Origin: Deinococcus sp. JMULE3
GTDB taxonomy: Bacteria > Deinococcota > Deinococci > Deinococcales > Deinococcaceae
Direction: 5' to 3'
Assembly (NCBI RefSeq): GCF_013337115.1
Contig: NZ_SGWE01000004.1
Span: 1 to 64,000 of the forward strand
Length of the DNA: 64,000 bases
A program made the position numbers and the translations under genes. The notes under the pieces are model-generated. The model made no database searches. It was not told where the DNA came from and worked only from the letters and a program-made list of their open reading frames with translations. Positions within the stretch are counted from its first letter, which is position 1. Every line of letters begins with the position of its first letter. Positions 19,015 to 27,298 of this stretch are shown one piece after another.

Positions 19015-20341
19015 GGGTGTCCTCGGGCTCCAGTGGATTCGCGTCGGGCGCCCGTTCCACCCGCACGCGGGTCACGCGGCGCTGGTCGGCGTCCTCCACG
19101 GTGAACGCCCAGCCGTTATGGGTGAAGCTCTGTCCCGGCTCCGGGATGTCCCCGAAGTGGCTGGTCATGAAGCCGCTCAGGGTATCAAATTCACCCTCGC
19201 CGTCCTCGATGTTCGCGCCCAGACGCTCCTCGACCTCGCCGACGGTCAGGCTGGCGTCCATCAGGTACACGCCCTCGCTGATCACCTCGATCATCGGGAC
19301 TTCCTCCTCGTCGGTCTCGTCGTAGATTTCACCGACGATCTCCTCCAGGGCATCCTCCAGCGTGACCAGGCCCGAGATCCCGCCGAACTCGTCCACGACG
19401 ATGCTCAGGTGGCTCTTCTTGTCGCGCATCTTCGCGAGGAGGTCCTTGATCTTCATGCCTTCCGGCACGAAGAACACGGGGCGCATAATGTCCGCGATCA
19501 GCGTGTGGTCCAGGCTGTCGAGGTGCAGCAGCACGTCCCCGGTGTGCACGATGCCCACGATGTTGTCCGGCGTGTCCTGAAAGACCGGCACGCGCGAGTA
19601 CCCGTGTTCACCCTTGAGGTCCAGCAGGCGGCGCAGCGGCGCCGAGCCGTCCACGACGACCATGTCCACGCGCGGCGTCATGACCTCGCGGACCGTCGTG
19701 TCGGAAAGGTCGAACACGTTGTACACGAGTTCCTTCTCGTCGTCTTCCAGCACGCCCTCCTGACTGGACGCGCTGACGATCATGCGGATCTCCTCCTCGG
19801 AGTACGCCGTGTGGTGCCCGGACACGCCGCGCAGGCCGAACATCCGCACCACGAGGTTCCCCAGGGCGTTCAGCGCGCGGATCACGTACTTGAACAGCCA
19901 CGTGAACGCCAGCAGCGGGCGCGTGACGAGCAGGCTGACCTGCTCACTGCGTTGCAGCGCCCACGTCTTCGGCGCGAGTTCCCCGAATACGATGTGCAGC
20001 ACCGTACTGATCGCGAACGCCACCCCGAACGAGATCGCGGTGATCTGCGATTCCGTGAACTGCCCCTCGGGGAACAGCGGGTGAATCAGGTGCTCGATGG
20101 CGGGCTCGGCCACGAAACCGATCGCGAGACTGGCCATGGTGATGCCCAGCTGCGTCGCCGCGATGTACATGTCGAGGTTCTGCAGCGCCTTCTGCGTGGC
20201 CTTGGCGGTGGCGTTCCCCTCGTCGGCCAGCTGGTCGATGCGGGTGCGGCGCACGCTGACCAGCGCGAATTCCGCCGCGACGAAGAAACCGTTCATGAGC
20301 ACCAGGAAGAACAGGGCGAGGATACCAAGCAGGTCATTCAT
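19007..20341 (-). CDS. CNNM/CorC-family membrane protein (hemolysin-like, CBS domains)
   Basis: This 444-residue protein has an N-terminal CNNM transmembrane domain (residues 1-190; LMNGFFVAAEFALVSVRRTR is the hallmark), a pair of CBS domains (VREVMTPRVDMVVVD and IADIMRPVFFVPEG), then a CorC_HlyC transporter-associated domain (about 350-435). Family members are implicated in Mg2+/Co2+ efflux; hemolysin is a historical name. Start ATG 20341. The gene follows a leader of roughly 180 bases with a terminator-like hairpin, which suggests attenuation. It overlaps the downstream cytidine deaminase start. Confidence 0.9.
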   Translation of the reverse strand: MNDLLGILALFFLVLMNGFFVAAEFALVSVRRTRIDQLADEGNATAKATQKALQNLDMYIAATQLGITMASLAIGFVAEPAIEHLIHPLFPEGQFTESQITAISFGVAFAISTVLHIVFGELAPKTWALQRSEQVSLLVTRPLLAFTWLFKYVIRALNALGNLVVRMFGLRGVSGHHTAYSEEEIRMIVSASSQEGVLEDDEKELVYNVFDLSDTTVREVMTPRVDMVVVDGSAPLRRLLDLKGEHGYSRVPVFQDTPDNIVGIVHTGDVLLHLDSLDHTLIADIMRPVFFVPEGMKIKDLLAKMRDKKSHLSIVVDEFGGISGLVTLEDALEEIVGEIYDETDEEEVPMIEVISEGVYLMDASLTVGEVEERLGANIEDGEGEFDTLSGFMTSHFGDIPEPGQSFTHNGWAFTVEDADQRRVTRVRVERAPDANPLEPEDTHE

Positions 20342-20454
20342 GTAGGGACGCGCTCCAGGGTCGCGTCAGGGTCATCCGCAAGGCGCAAGCTGCCCGTCCC
20401 GCCCGGCAGGTGCGCGGGCGGGTACGTCGGTGACCGTCGGTGGGGTGCCACGGC

Positions 20455-20475
20455 AAAAACGCCGCCCTCGGGCGG
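20455..20475 (-). terminator. Terminator-like hairpin in the CNNM leader (possible attenuator)
   Basis: On the minus strand CCGCCC-GA-GGGCGG is followed after two bases by TTTTT. It lies between the candidate promoter (20530-20535) and the gene start (20341), with no gene upstream to terminate. The 306-base region 20342-20647 otherwise holds only the two divergent promoter regions. Confidence 0.55.
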
Positions 20476-20529
20476 TGTTCTCCGGGCGCGGTAGGTGAGC
20501 CGGAACTGGGAGGCTCCATAGCAGACGGA

Positions 20530-20535
20530 AGGATA
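20530..20535 (-). promoter_or_regulatory. Candidate -10 box of the CNNM/cdd operon
   Basis: The minus strand reads TATCCT. Transcription from here would make a leader of about 180 bases containing the hairpin at 20455-20475. Confidence 0.4.
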
Positions 20536-20647
20536 ACACACCCCACCCCCCACCGGGACGCCTGTCCCGCCCACGCCCGGTCACCGGCAGGGGAACGCGG
20601 CCCAGGGGGTACGCTGGGCGCACCACACCCACAGGAGGCACCCCCGC

Positions 20648-21643
20648 ATGACCCACCCCGACACGTACCGCGCGCTGCGCGTCCTCAAAGGCGAACAGGG
20701 CACCCGCGCCGAACTCCAGACCCTGCCCGTCACGGACCTCCCCGTCGGGGACGTCCTGATCCGTGTGACGCACTCCAGCCTGAACTACAAGGACGGTCTG
20801 GCCGTCAGCGGCCGCCCCGGCGTGCTGCGCACCCACCCCATGACGCCCGGCATCGACCTCGCCGGGACGGTCATCGAGGACGCCTCGGGCCGCTGGCAGC
20901 CCGGCGCACACGTCATCCTGACCGGCTGGGGCATCGGCGAGCGGCAGGACGGCGGGTACGCCACACTCGCCCGCGCCCGCCCGGAGTGGCTGGTCGCGCA
21001 GCCCGGCGGGACGGACGCCCACTGGGCCATGAGCGTCGGCACCGCCGGATTCACCGCCATGCTGGCCGTCATGGCGCTGGAGGACCACGGCCTGACCCCC
21101 GGCAGCGGCGAGGTGCTGGTCACCGGCGCGGCGGGCGGCGTGGGCAGCACCGCCGTTGCCCTCCTCGCCCAGGCGGGCCACACGGTCGTCGCCAGCACCG
21201 GACGCCCCCAGGAGGAAACGTACCTGCGCGACCTGGGCGCCGCGCGGATCATCGGCCGCGACGAACTGCCCGCCCTGACCCGCCCGCTGGAGAAGGAACG
21301 CTGGGCAGGTGTCGTGGACACCGTCGGCGGCGCCACCCTGGCCGGCGCGTACGCCTCGACCCGCACGCACGGCAGCCTCGCCGTGTGCGGCCTCGCCGGG
21401 GGGCACGACCTGAACGCCACCGTGTTCCCGCTGATCCTGCGCGGCGTGAACCTCCTGGGCATCGACTCCGTCACCTGCCCCCCGGCCCGCCGCGAGGCCG
21501 CCTGGACCCGCCTCGCCCGCGACCTGCCCGCCAGCCGCCTCAGCGCCGTCACGCAGACCCACCCGCTGAGCGATGTCCCCACCCTGGCCGCCGAGATCCT
21601 CGCCGGACGCATCCGCGGCCGCACCGTCATCGAAATCGACTGA
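20648..21643 (+). CDS. YhdH/AcuI-family zinc-free alcohol dehydrogenase-like reductase
   Basis: This is a 331-residue medium-chain reductase. The N-terminal GroES-like domain includes SSLNYKDGLAVSGRPGVLRT and PGIDLAGTVIE, which are specific for the YhdH/YhfP/AcuI branch; AcuI reduces acrylyl-CoA. The Rossmann motif is VTGAAGGVGSTAVALLA (about residue 155). Zinc ligands are absent, as is normal here. ATG 20648 has the ribosome site AGGAGG, and TACGCT at 20609-20614 is the likely -10 box, so this gene has a leader, unlike most of its neighbours. It appears monocistronic and is followed by a repeat-rich gap. Confidence 0.85.
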   Translation: MTHPDTYRALRVLKGEQGTRAELQTLPVTDLPVGDVLIRVTHSSLNYKDGLAVSGRPGVLRTHPMTPGIDLAGTVIEDASGRWQPGAHVILTGWGIGERQDGGYATLARARPEWLVAQPGGTDAHWAMSVGTAGFTAMLAVMALEDHGLTPGSGEVLVTGAAGGVGSTAVALLAQAGHTVVASTGRPQEETYLRDLGAARIIGRDELPALTRPLEKERWAGVVDTVGGATLAGAYASTRTHGSLAVCGLAGGHDLNATVFPLILRGVNLLGIDSVTCPPARREAAWTRLARDLPASRLSAVTQTHPLSDVPTLAAEILAGRIRGRTVIEID

Positions 21644-21782
21644 CGCAGGGGGGTGAGGCAGGGGCGTGGACGAGTTGAGGACTCCCTCGACCTCCCGCTC
21701 CTGCGCCGCTCTGCGCGTTCCACCGCGTGCCAGCCGAACGCGGCGACGGTGGAGGCGTTTCTGGTCGGACCGGTTCCGTTTC

Positions 21783-21952
21783 ATACGGGATTCAAGTGAT
21801 TCCACATCTTTCGGAGTCGCCCGGTGGCCCCCTCACCCTTCCGTCGCTTCGCTCCTCAGCTGCGCAGCTCTGCGAGTCCCTCCCTCTCCCACAGGGGGAG
21901 AGGGGACAACGGAAGGCAATCACGGTGCAAGCAAGTCAATTTAATCCCGTAT
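21783..21952. repeat. MITE-like element B
   Basis: Perfect 10-bp inverted termini ATACGGGATT (21783-21792) and AATCCCGTAT (21943-21952) bound a 170-bp element. TCA precedes and follows it, overlapping the last base on each side. It contains the same 20-bp core as element A (21860-21879) and an internal hairpin around CCCTCTCCC/GGGGGAGAGGG. A degraded copy of the core lies at 21701-21721. The 308-base gap 21644-21951 holds nothing else recognisable. The right end touches the stop codon of the next gene. Confidence 0.6.
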
Positions 21953-23076
21953 CAGTCGCGGGCGTGCCGGTCCACGAACGCCTGCCGGGACATGACGGCC
22001 AGTTTCGGCGTGTGCTGTTTCTGCGGGTCGGACACGCCGTACGCGCGGCGGATCACGCGGGACCACCACGTCAGGCGGCGCCGGTGCGCGGGCGGCAGGT
22101 CCACGACCGTGAAGCCGTACAGGCCCAGCACGTCCGAGAAGATGCTGATGCTGAACACCGCGCCCGTGGCGTTCAGGTCCGGGTCGTCCCGCAGCGCCCG
22201 CGCGAGGTCCCGCACGGACGCCGTGACGATCCGCCGCCCGGCGACGGGCCGTTCGGCCAGTTCGGTCAGGCGGGCGCTGTCGAGGTGAAATTCCACCAGC
22301 GTCTCGCCGCGCCGCACGACGCCGCCCTCGCGCAGTGCCTGATCCGCCAGCGGGTACGGGGCGAGTCCCGCGCGGAACAGGCTGCTGGCGCCCTTCCCGA
22401 CGCGGCGGATGCGGCCCACGCGGTCGTACCAGACGTCCAGTTCCTGCAAGGCGGTGGCCGGCAGGTCGCGGGGCCGTTCGGGGCGCAGGCCGCGCAGGTC
22501 CCGCAGGGGCAGCACCTCGAATTCCCGCGCGTGCAGGTCCACCAGGAGGTCTGGGAGGCGAGCGGCCAGCGTGGCGTCCGTGCCGGGCAGGTGCAGCAGT
22601 GCTCCCGGTCGCACGCCGGACAGGGTCCCGTCCGCCCCTGCGGCGCCCTGCCCGGCGAGGACCGGCAGCCCCGTCAGGAACGCCGTGATCCAGCGGGTCA
22701 GGGTGGGGCGCGGGCCGACGCTCAGGCCCACCGGGTCTGCCCCCAGGTGGCCCCGCAGGATCTGGGCGGCCCGCCTGGGCGACGCCGTGCGGCCTGGGCC
22801 GGCGGCCACGTCGTGCCCGGCGTCCCGGACGTCCCGCACGAGGTCCGGGTGCCGCGCCGCACTGAGCGGGTCGAACGCGAAGGTCGCCTGCACGCCCGCC
22901 CCGCTCAGGGCGCCCAGCAGGGCCGGGGTCACCTGCGGGTGCGGCCCCCCGTCGAAGATCAGCGCGAGTCCCGGCTGGGCCGACCGGGCGCGGCGCAGCG
23001 ATCCCAGACCGGACCAGCGCCACGCGGCCAGGGTGACGAGCAGGGCAGCGGGCAGCAGCGTGGAGCGTCGGTTCAC
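21952..23076 (-). CDS. Degenerate polysaccharide deacetylase with YkoP-like C-terminal domain
   Basis: The 374-residue product has a hydrophobic N-terminal anchor (residues 6-25) and a NodB-like region starting LALIFDGGPHPQVTPALLGAL, recognisable as the deacetylase motif TFDDGPxP. The catalytic second Asp is Gly, and the metal-binding H(S/T)xxxH motif is replaced by GHDVAAGPGRTASPRR, so hydrolase activity is doubtful. Residues from about 205 (WYDRVGRIRRVGKGASSLFR and LVEFHLDSARL) resemble the YkoP domain that follows such deacetylases in Bacillus. GTG 23076 has TACAGT 6 bases upstream at 23083-23088. The TGA stop at 21952-21954 coincides with the edge of repeat element B. Confidence 0.72.
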   Translation of the reverse strand: MNRRSTLLPAALLVTLAAWRWSGLGSLRRARSAQPGLALIFDGGPHPQVTPALLGALSGAGVQATFAFDPLSAARHPDLVRDVRDAGHDVAAGPGRTASPRRAAQILRGHLGADPVGLSVGPRPTLTRWITAFLTGLPVLAGQGAAGADGTLSGVRPGALLHLPGTDATLAARLPDLLVDLHAREFEVLPLRDLRGLRPERPRDLPATALQELDVWYDRVGRIRRVGKGASSLFRAGLAPYPLADQALREGGVVRRGETLVEFHLDSARLTELAERPVAGRRIVTASVRDLARALRDDPDLNATGAVFSISIFSDVLGLYGFTVVDLPPAHRRRLTWWSRVIRRAYGVSDPQKQHTPKLAVMSRQAFVDRHARD

Positions 23077-23092
23077 CCGCCCACTGTAACGT

Positions 23093-24556
23093 TCAGGGCA
23101 TCGCGGGCAGCAGGCCAGCCCAGCGCCCCAGCCGCGTGGTTTCCCCGGCGGACGTGACGGTCAGGCCGTCCGGGTGTAGCCGGGTGAGGTTCGGCGCGTG
23201 GGCCGCCCAGGGCGTCCAGTCCGGTCCGGGGTGCCCGCCATGAACGAAGTGCGCCCAGCTGCCCTGCATAGCGTCCGCCAGTCGCGCGCGGCCCGCGCGG
23301 CCCTGGCCCCGGAGTACGCCGCTGGACAGGCCCATCGGGCGCGGCCACAGGAACAGCAGTTCCAGGCCGTGCGCGGCGCCCAGGTCGAAAAACCGCGTGC
23401 CCCAGTCGAAACGGTAGCGGAAGGCGGGGGCGGGGTGAGCGGCCAGCAGCGCGTCGTTCGGTGCGTGGAAGAACAGGTCCGTGCCCAGTGCCACCAGTCC
23501 GTCCGGGTCGTCCGGGTAGACGGCCAGGATCGCCTGCGCGCGCGGGCTGCCCGCCGCGCCGGTCAGGACGCGGGTCAGCAGCGCGCGGTCGGTGCGGGGA
23601 AACACCCGGTCCGGGAGTTTCACGAACAGCGCGTACTCGTCGCGGTTCGCGCCAGCCAGCAGCGGCACCGGCGCGGCAGGCCGGGCCAGCCACTCCGGGA
23701 GGCTGCCCGGCAGCACAGTCCCGTCCAGGGTGGGCCGCGAGTTCAGGCGGCGGGACCGCACGCGTTCCAGGGTGTGCAGGCTCCGCACGAACGCCGACGC
23801 GGGCAGCGTCCACAGGCGGTCGCGGCCAGCGGCCGTCACGCCCAGCGCCCGCGCGTACCCGGCGGCCAGGTCCACGCTGTTCTCCCGGTCCGACAGCTGG
23901 TTCACGCCGCCGCTCTGCACGATCGCCCCGGCCAGCAGGTCGCGCGTGGCGGGGTCCCGCAGCAGCAGGTTCACGGTGACCGCCCCGGCCGATTCCCCCG
24001 CGACCGTGATCCGCGCCGGGTCACCCCCGAACGCCGCCACGTTCCGGCGCACCCAGTGCAGGGCCGCGCGCTGATCCTGGTACCCGGCGTTCACGGCGAA
24101 CCGGTCGTCCCCGAACAGCCCGGCGAAATCCGCGTAGCCCAGCGGTCCCAGGCGCGAGTTCACGGTCACGACGACCACGCCGCGCCGCGCGGCGTACTCG
24201 CGCCCGTCGTACAGGCGCCCGCTGCCCGCGCGGTACGCGCCCCCGTGGAACCACACGAGGACCGGGTGCGTTCCCGGTGCGGCGGGTGCCCAGACGTTCA
24301 GCACCAGGCTCCCCTCGGCGGAGGGCCGCAGCGTCACGGATGGGTCCAGGGGTTGCAGCACGTCCGGCGCGAAGCGCGTGGCGTCCCGCACGCCAGCCCA
24401 GCCCGCGTGAGGCCGGGGCGGCGCGAACCGCAGCGTGCCCGCCGCTTCAGCCGCGTAGGGAACCCCCAGCCACGCCAGGGCCATGTGCTGGTCCACCCGC
24501 ACGGCGCGTCCCCGCAGCGCGCCGGACTCGGTGGCGCGCACGAGCAGGTCAGACAC
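23093..24556 (-). CDS. Type B carboxylesterase
   Basis: This is a 487-residue alpha/beta hydrolase of the carboxylesterase/cholinesterase family (para-nitrobenzyl esterase-like). Visible features are the oxyanion-hole segment VWFHGGAYRAGSG, the nucleophile elbow VAGESAGAVTV and a late His in FVHGGHPGPDW. No signal peptide is seen, so a cytoplasmic enzyme is likely. The GTG start at 24556 overlaps the end of holA by 8 bases, placing it in one transcript with holA and the kinase gene. The natural ester substrate is unknown. Confidence 0.88.
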   Translation of the reverse strand: MSDLLVRATESGALRGRAVRVDQHMALAWLGVPYAAEAAGTLRFAPPRPHAGWAGVRDATRFAPDVLQPLDPSVTLRPSAEGSLVLNVWAPAAPGTHPVLVWFHGGAYRAGSGRLYDGREYAARRGVVVVTVNSRLGPLGYADFAGLFGDDRFAVNAGYQDQRAALHWVRRNVAAFGGDPARITVAGESAGAVTVNLLLRDPATRDLLAGAIVQSGGVNQLSDRENSVDLAAGYARALGVTAAGRDRLWTLPASAFVRSLHTLERVRSRRLNSRPTLDGTVLPGSLPEWLARPAAPVPLLAGANRDEYALFVKLPDRVFPRTDRALLTRVLTGAAGSPRAQAILAVYPDDPDGLVALGTDLFFHAPNDALLAAHPAPAFRYRFDWGTRFFDLGAAHGLELLFLWPRPMGLSSGVLRGQGRAGRARLADAMQGSWAHFVHGGHPGPDWTPWAAHAPNLTRLHPDGLTVTSAGETTRLGRWAGLLPAMP

Positions 24557-25451
24557 TGAGCTGCACGATCAGGCGTTCCAGCGCCACCCCGGCGTCCAGC
24601 CCGCGCTTCATGGCGAGGTCCGCGTCCAGGATGCGGCCCAGGTGCGTGCGGATCTTCGCCTCGTTCAGACGCCGCGCGACCTCCAGCGCCTTCTTCGCCG
24701 GGTACGGCTTGACGCCCAGCCGCTGCGCCGCGACCTGCTCGGTCACGCGCCCACCCTCCTGCTGCAGCGCCACGCAGCGCGCCACGAGCGAGTACTGCCA
24801 CACGACCGCGCCCATCAGCTTGAACGGGTCTTCGCCGCTGGCGAGCAGGCGCCGCAGCTGCGTGACCGCCTCGCCGGGGCGGCCCGTGGTGGCCGCGCCC
24901 AGCATCGCGAAGCTGTCGCCCGGCGGCTCCCGGCCCACCACGCGCTGCACGGCCTCCCGCGTGAACGGGCCGTCCAGCAGCGCCAGCTTGTTCAGCTCCC
25001 CGGCGATACCCGCCAGATCCGCCCCGAAGACCTCCGCGAGGTACAGGCTGGCGTCCCGGTCCAGCGGCAGCTTCGCCTTCTTCGCGCGGGTGGTCACCCA
25101 GCCCGCCACGTCCCCGGTCTTGGCGGGGGCGGGCGACGGGACGACCTCGCCGCGGCCCTCGTACACCTTCAGGCGCGTGGCGGGCGGCGACTCGTCGAGC
25201 ACCGCGACCGTCACCGCCGCGCCCGCGAGCAGCTCCAGCAGCGCCTTGTCGGGCTTCACGCCCTCCAGGTCCACGATCACGCCGCCGTCCCCGAACAGCC
25301 CCGGGCTGAGGTGGGGGCCCAGCGCGTCCGCCGTGACGTCCTCGCCCGCCACGCGCGGCAGGGCGCGGGCGTCCAGCCCCCGGGCGCGCAGCGTGTCACG
25401 CAGCGTCTCGTCCGCCAGGAAGCGGTTCCCGGTGAACGCGATCAGAGGCAT
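24549..25451 (-). CDS. holA: DNA polymerase III delta subunit
   Basis: This 300-residue clamp-loader subunit opens the beta sliding clamp. It has the family's N-terminal ATPase-like fold (MPLIAFTGNRFLADETLRD), a middle region with FGADLAGIAGELNKLALL, the motif that identifies HolA, and the C-terminal collar domain (PFKLMGAVVWQYSLVARCVAL). ATG 25451 overlaps the kinase gene's 3' end by 10 bases. An apparently longer frame upstream is the antisense shadow of kinase codons and was rejected. Essential replication gene. Confidence 0.88.
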   Translation of the reverse strand: MPLIAFTGNRFLADETLRDTLRARGLDARALPRVAGEDVTADALGPHLSPGLFGDGGVIVDLEGVKPDKALLELLAGAAVTVAVLDESPPATRLKVYEGRGEVVPSPAPAKTGDVAGWVTTRAKKAKLPLDRDASLYLAEVFGADLAGIAGELNKLALLDGPFTREAVQRVVGREPPGDSFAMLGAATTGRPGEAVTQLRRLLASGEDPFKLMGAVVWQYSLVARCVALQQEGGRVTEQVAAQRLGVKPYPAKKALEVARRLNEAKIRTHLGRILDADLAMKRGLDAGVALERLIVQLSV

Positions 25452-26296
25452 TCGCCCGTCCAGTCCCGCAGGTCCGGCAGCGCCGCCAGTCCCAGCGCCT
25501 CCCGCGCTGCGCTCAGGTCGGCGTACAGCGCCGCTGCCGCCGTGGGGCGCTGCGACCGGTCGCGGGTCAGGCAGCGGTCCAGCAGCGTCCGCAGGGGCGC
25601 CGGGCCGGGCAGCGGCGCCCGCCGCTCGTTCAGGCCCGCGAGCCACCCGAACGCGTCCTCGAACGGCGGCTCGCCCGCCAGGCAGTCGAACAGCAGCACG
25701 CCCAGCGAGTACAGGTCGCTGCGCGGGTCGCCCCGCACGCCCAGGAACTGCTCGGGCGCCATGAAGTGCGGCGTGCCCATGCGCGTCCCGCTGTGTATGT
25801 CCAGCGGCAGCTTCACCGAGTGGCTCATGCCGAAGTCGATCACGCGGGTCGCCTCGAACGCCGCGCGGCCCCCCTGCAGCATCACGTTCTCGGGTTTGAG
25901 GTCGTGATGCACCACCCCGCACGCGTGCAGCGCCGCCACGGCCGCCAGCACGCCGCCCGCGACCAGCGTCGCCTCGTCCGCGCCGAGCGGCCCGGCGTCC
26001 AGCCGCTCACGCAGGGTCACACCCTCGATCAGCGGGAACACCAGCGCGTCCCGCGTCACGGCGATCGGCGACACCACCAGCGGGTGCCGGACGCTCCCGG
26101 CGACGCTGCCCTCATGCTCGAAGCGGGCGCGGGTATCCGGATCGTCGAACACCAGCGTCTTGGCGAACACGGCGCGGCCTGCCCAGCACGCGGACTCGCA
26201 GCGCACCCCCGCCCGCTCGCTGAGGGTCACGCGATCCGTCAATGCCACCTGGGCGTTCCTGGCCTGCACGTCACTCACTGATGCAGAGTCTTTCAC
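25442..26296 (-). CDS. Serine/threonine protein kinase (Hanks type)
   Basis: This 284-residue kinase has no transmembrane or sensor domain. Catalytic features: VAIK-like lysine in VFAKTL, catalytic loop HHDLKPENVML, metal-binding DFGMS, APE motif FMAPEQFLG and SDLYSLGVLLFD. The N-lobe glycine loop is poorly conserved. The kinase domain fills nearly the whole protein, so it is a soluble, minimal kinase. GTG 26296 is chosen as the first start giving kinase-like sequence; GTG 26284 is an alternative. It heads a transcript with holA and the carboxylesterase, an unusual set. No phosphatase gene adjoins. Confidence 0.85.
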   Translation of the reverse strand: MKDSASVSDVQARNAQVALTDRVTLSERAGVRCESACWAGRAVFAKTLVFDDPDTRARFEHEGSVAGSVRHPLVVSPIAVTRDALVFPLIEGVTLRERLDAGPLGADEATLVAGGVLAAVAALHACGVVHHDLKPENVMLQGGRAAFEATRVIDFGMSHSVKLPLDIHSGTRMGTPHFMAPEQFLGVRGDPRSDLYSLGVLLFDCLAGEPPFEDAFGWLAGLNERRAPLPGPAPLRTLLDRCLTRDRSQRPTAAAALYADLSAAREALGLAALPDLRDWTGECL

Positions 26297-26345
26297 ATTC
26301 CCCCCGGCGCAATGGGAAGACCTGAACACTCCGCGCCCGACGCCC

Positions 26346-27251
26346 TCACCGCCGGACCTCCAGGTTCCGGTAGAACGCCGCGACCTGCCGCGCCACCTCC
26401 GGCGTGAAGCGGTTCCCGCCCAGGTGCCCGCCACTCAGGCGTTCCAGTCCGCCCACCCCCGGCTCGCCCACGGCCTCCCACAGCACTTCGCCGTTGCGCT
26501 CGAACGGCACGGTCCGGTCGTCCGGACTGCCGAACACCAGCAGCGGCCGCCGCCCCCACCCAGCCGCCAGCCACAGCGGGTTCAGGTCCTCGGGCGGGTC
26601 ACTCATGCCGTACGCCGCCGCGATCTCCTCACGGCGCGACAGGGCCGACCCCCACGCGACACGCAGGTCCACCCAGCCGTCGATCAGGGCCACACCCTCG
26701 ACCGGGTACGGCGCGCCGGGCAGCGCCGAGCGCAGCGCCATCAGGCCCCCCATGCTCAGGCCCAGCGCGTACGTGCGCCCCGACCACGGGAAGAGGTCGG
26801 TGGCCCGCGCGTGCACCTGCCCCAGCGCCGCCAGTCCCGCCGGGCTGCCCCAGCTGGTCGGCCCGCCGTCCCCGGAGAGCAGCACCGCGAAGCCCGCGTG
26901 AATGAGCGCCGAGGTCAGCACCGACGCGCTGGCACTGTCACGCAGGTGCGCCGCCGACTGCCCGCGCGGGTGCGACACGACCACCAGCGCGCACGCCTGC
27001 GCACAGGCACGCGGCACGCGCAGCAGCGACAGCGCCTCGCCACTCCCGACCGGCACCCACACGCCGGACGGCACCGAACCGCGGGCCGCCCGGTCCGGCG
27101 CGGCGCCGGTCGTCACGGCCGGGACGAGCACCATCGCCTGCGCGCCGGACCACGTCAGGGCCAGCGCCGCCGCCAGCGCCCGCACCCTGCGCGCCACCCC
27201 CGGCGCCTGTCGCCCCTGTTCCCGCCGCCTCCGAGCCTTCAGTTCCCTCAC
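26346..27251 (-). CDS. Secreted alpha/beta hydrolase (dienelactone hydrolase-like)
   Basis: This 301-residue protein has a basic N-terminus and hydrophobic segment (VRALAAALALTWSGAQA), read as a signal peptide. The mature part has the alpha/beta hydrolase pattern: VVVSHPRG in the early strand, nucleophile elbow LGLSMGGLMAL, acidic residue in VFGSPDDRTVPFERN and a late His in LSGGHLGGNRF. The GTG start at 27251 is set by TACAGT at 27260-27265. Much longer in-frame upstream sequence is the shadow of the acyltransferase gene. The substrate is unknown. Confidence 0.78.
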   Translation of the reverse strand: MRELKARRRREQGRQAPGVARRVRALAAALALTWSGAQAMVLVPAVTTGAAPDRAARGSVPSGVWVPVGSGEALSLLRVPRACAQACALVVVSHPRGQSAAHLRDSASASVLTSALIHAGFAVLLSGDGGPTSWGSPAGLAALGQVHARATDLFPWSGRTYALGLSMGGLMALRSALPGAPYPVEGVALIDGWVDLRVAWGSALSRREEIAAAYGMSDPPEDLNPLWLAAGWGRRPLLVFGSPDDRTVPFERNGEVLWEAVGEPGVGGLERLSGGHLGGNRFTPEVARQVAAFYRNLEVRR

Positions 27252-27298
27252 CGGGCGGCACTGTAGCGTCCCCGGCCCCCGCGCGGCTGAGAACGCCC

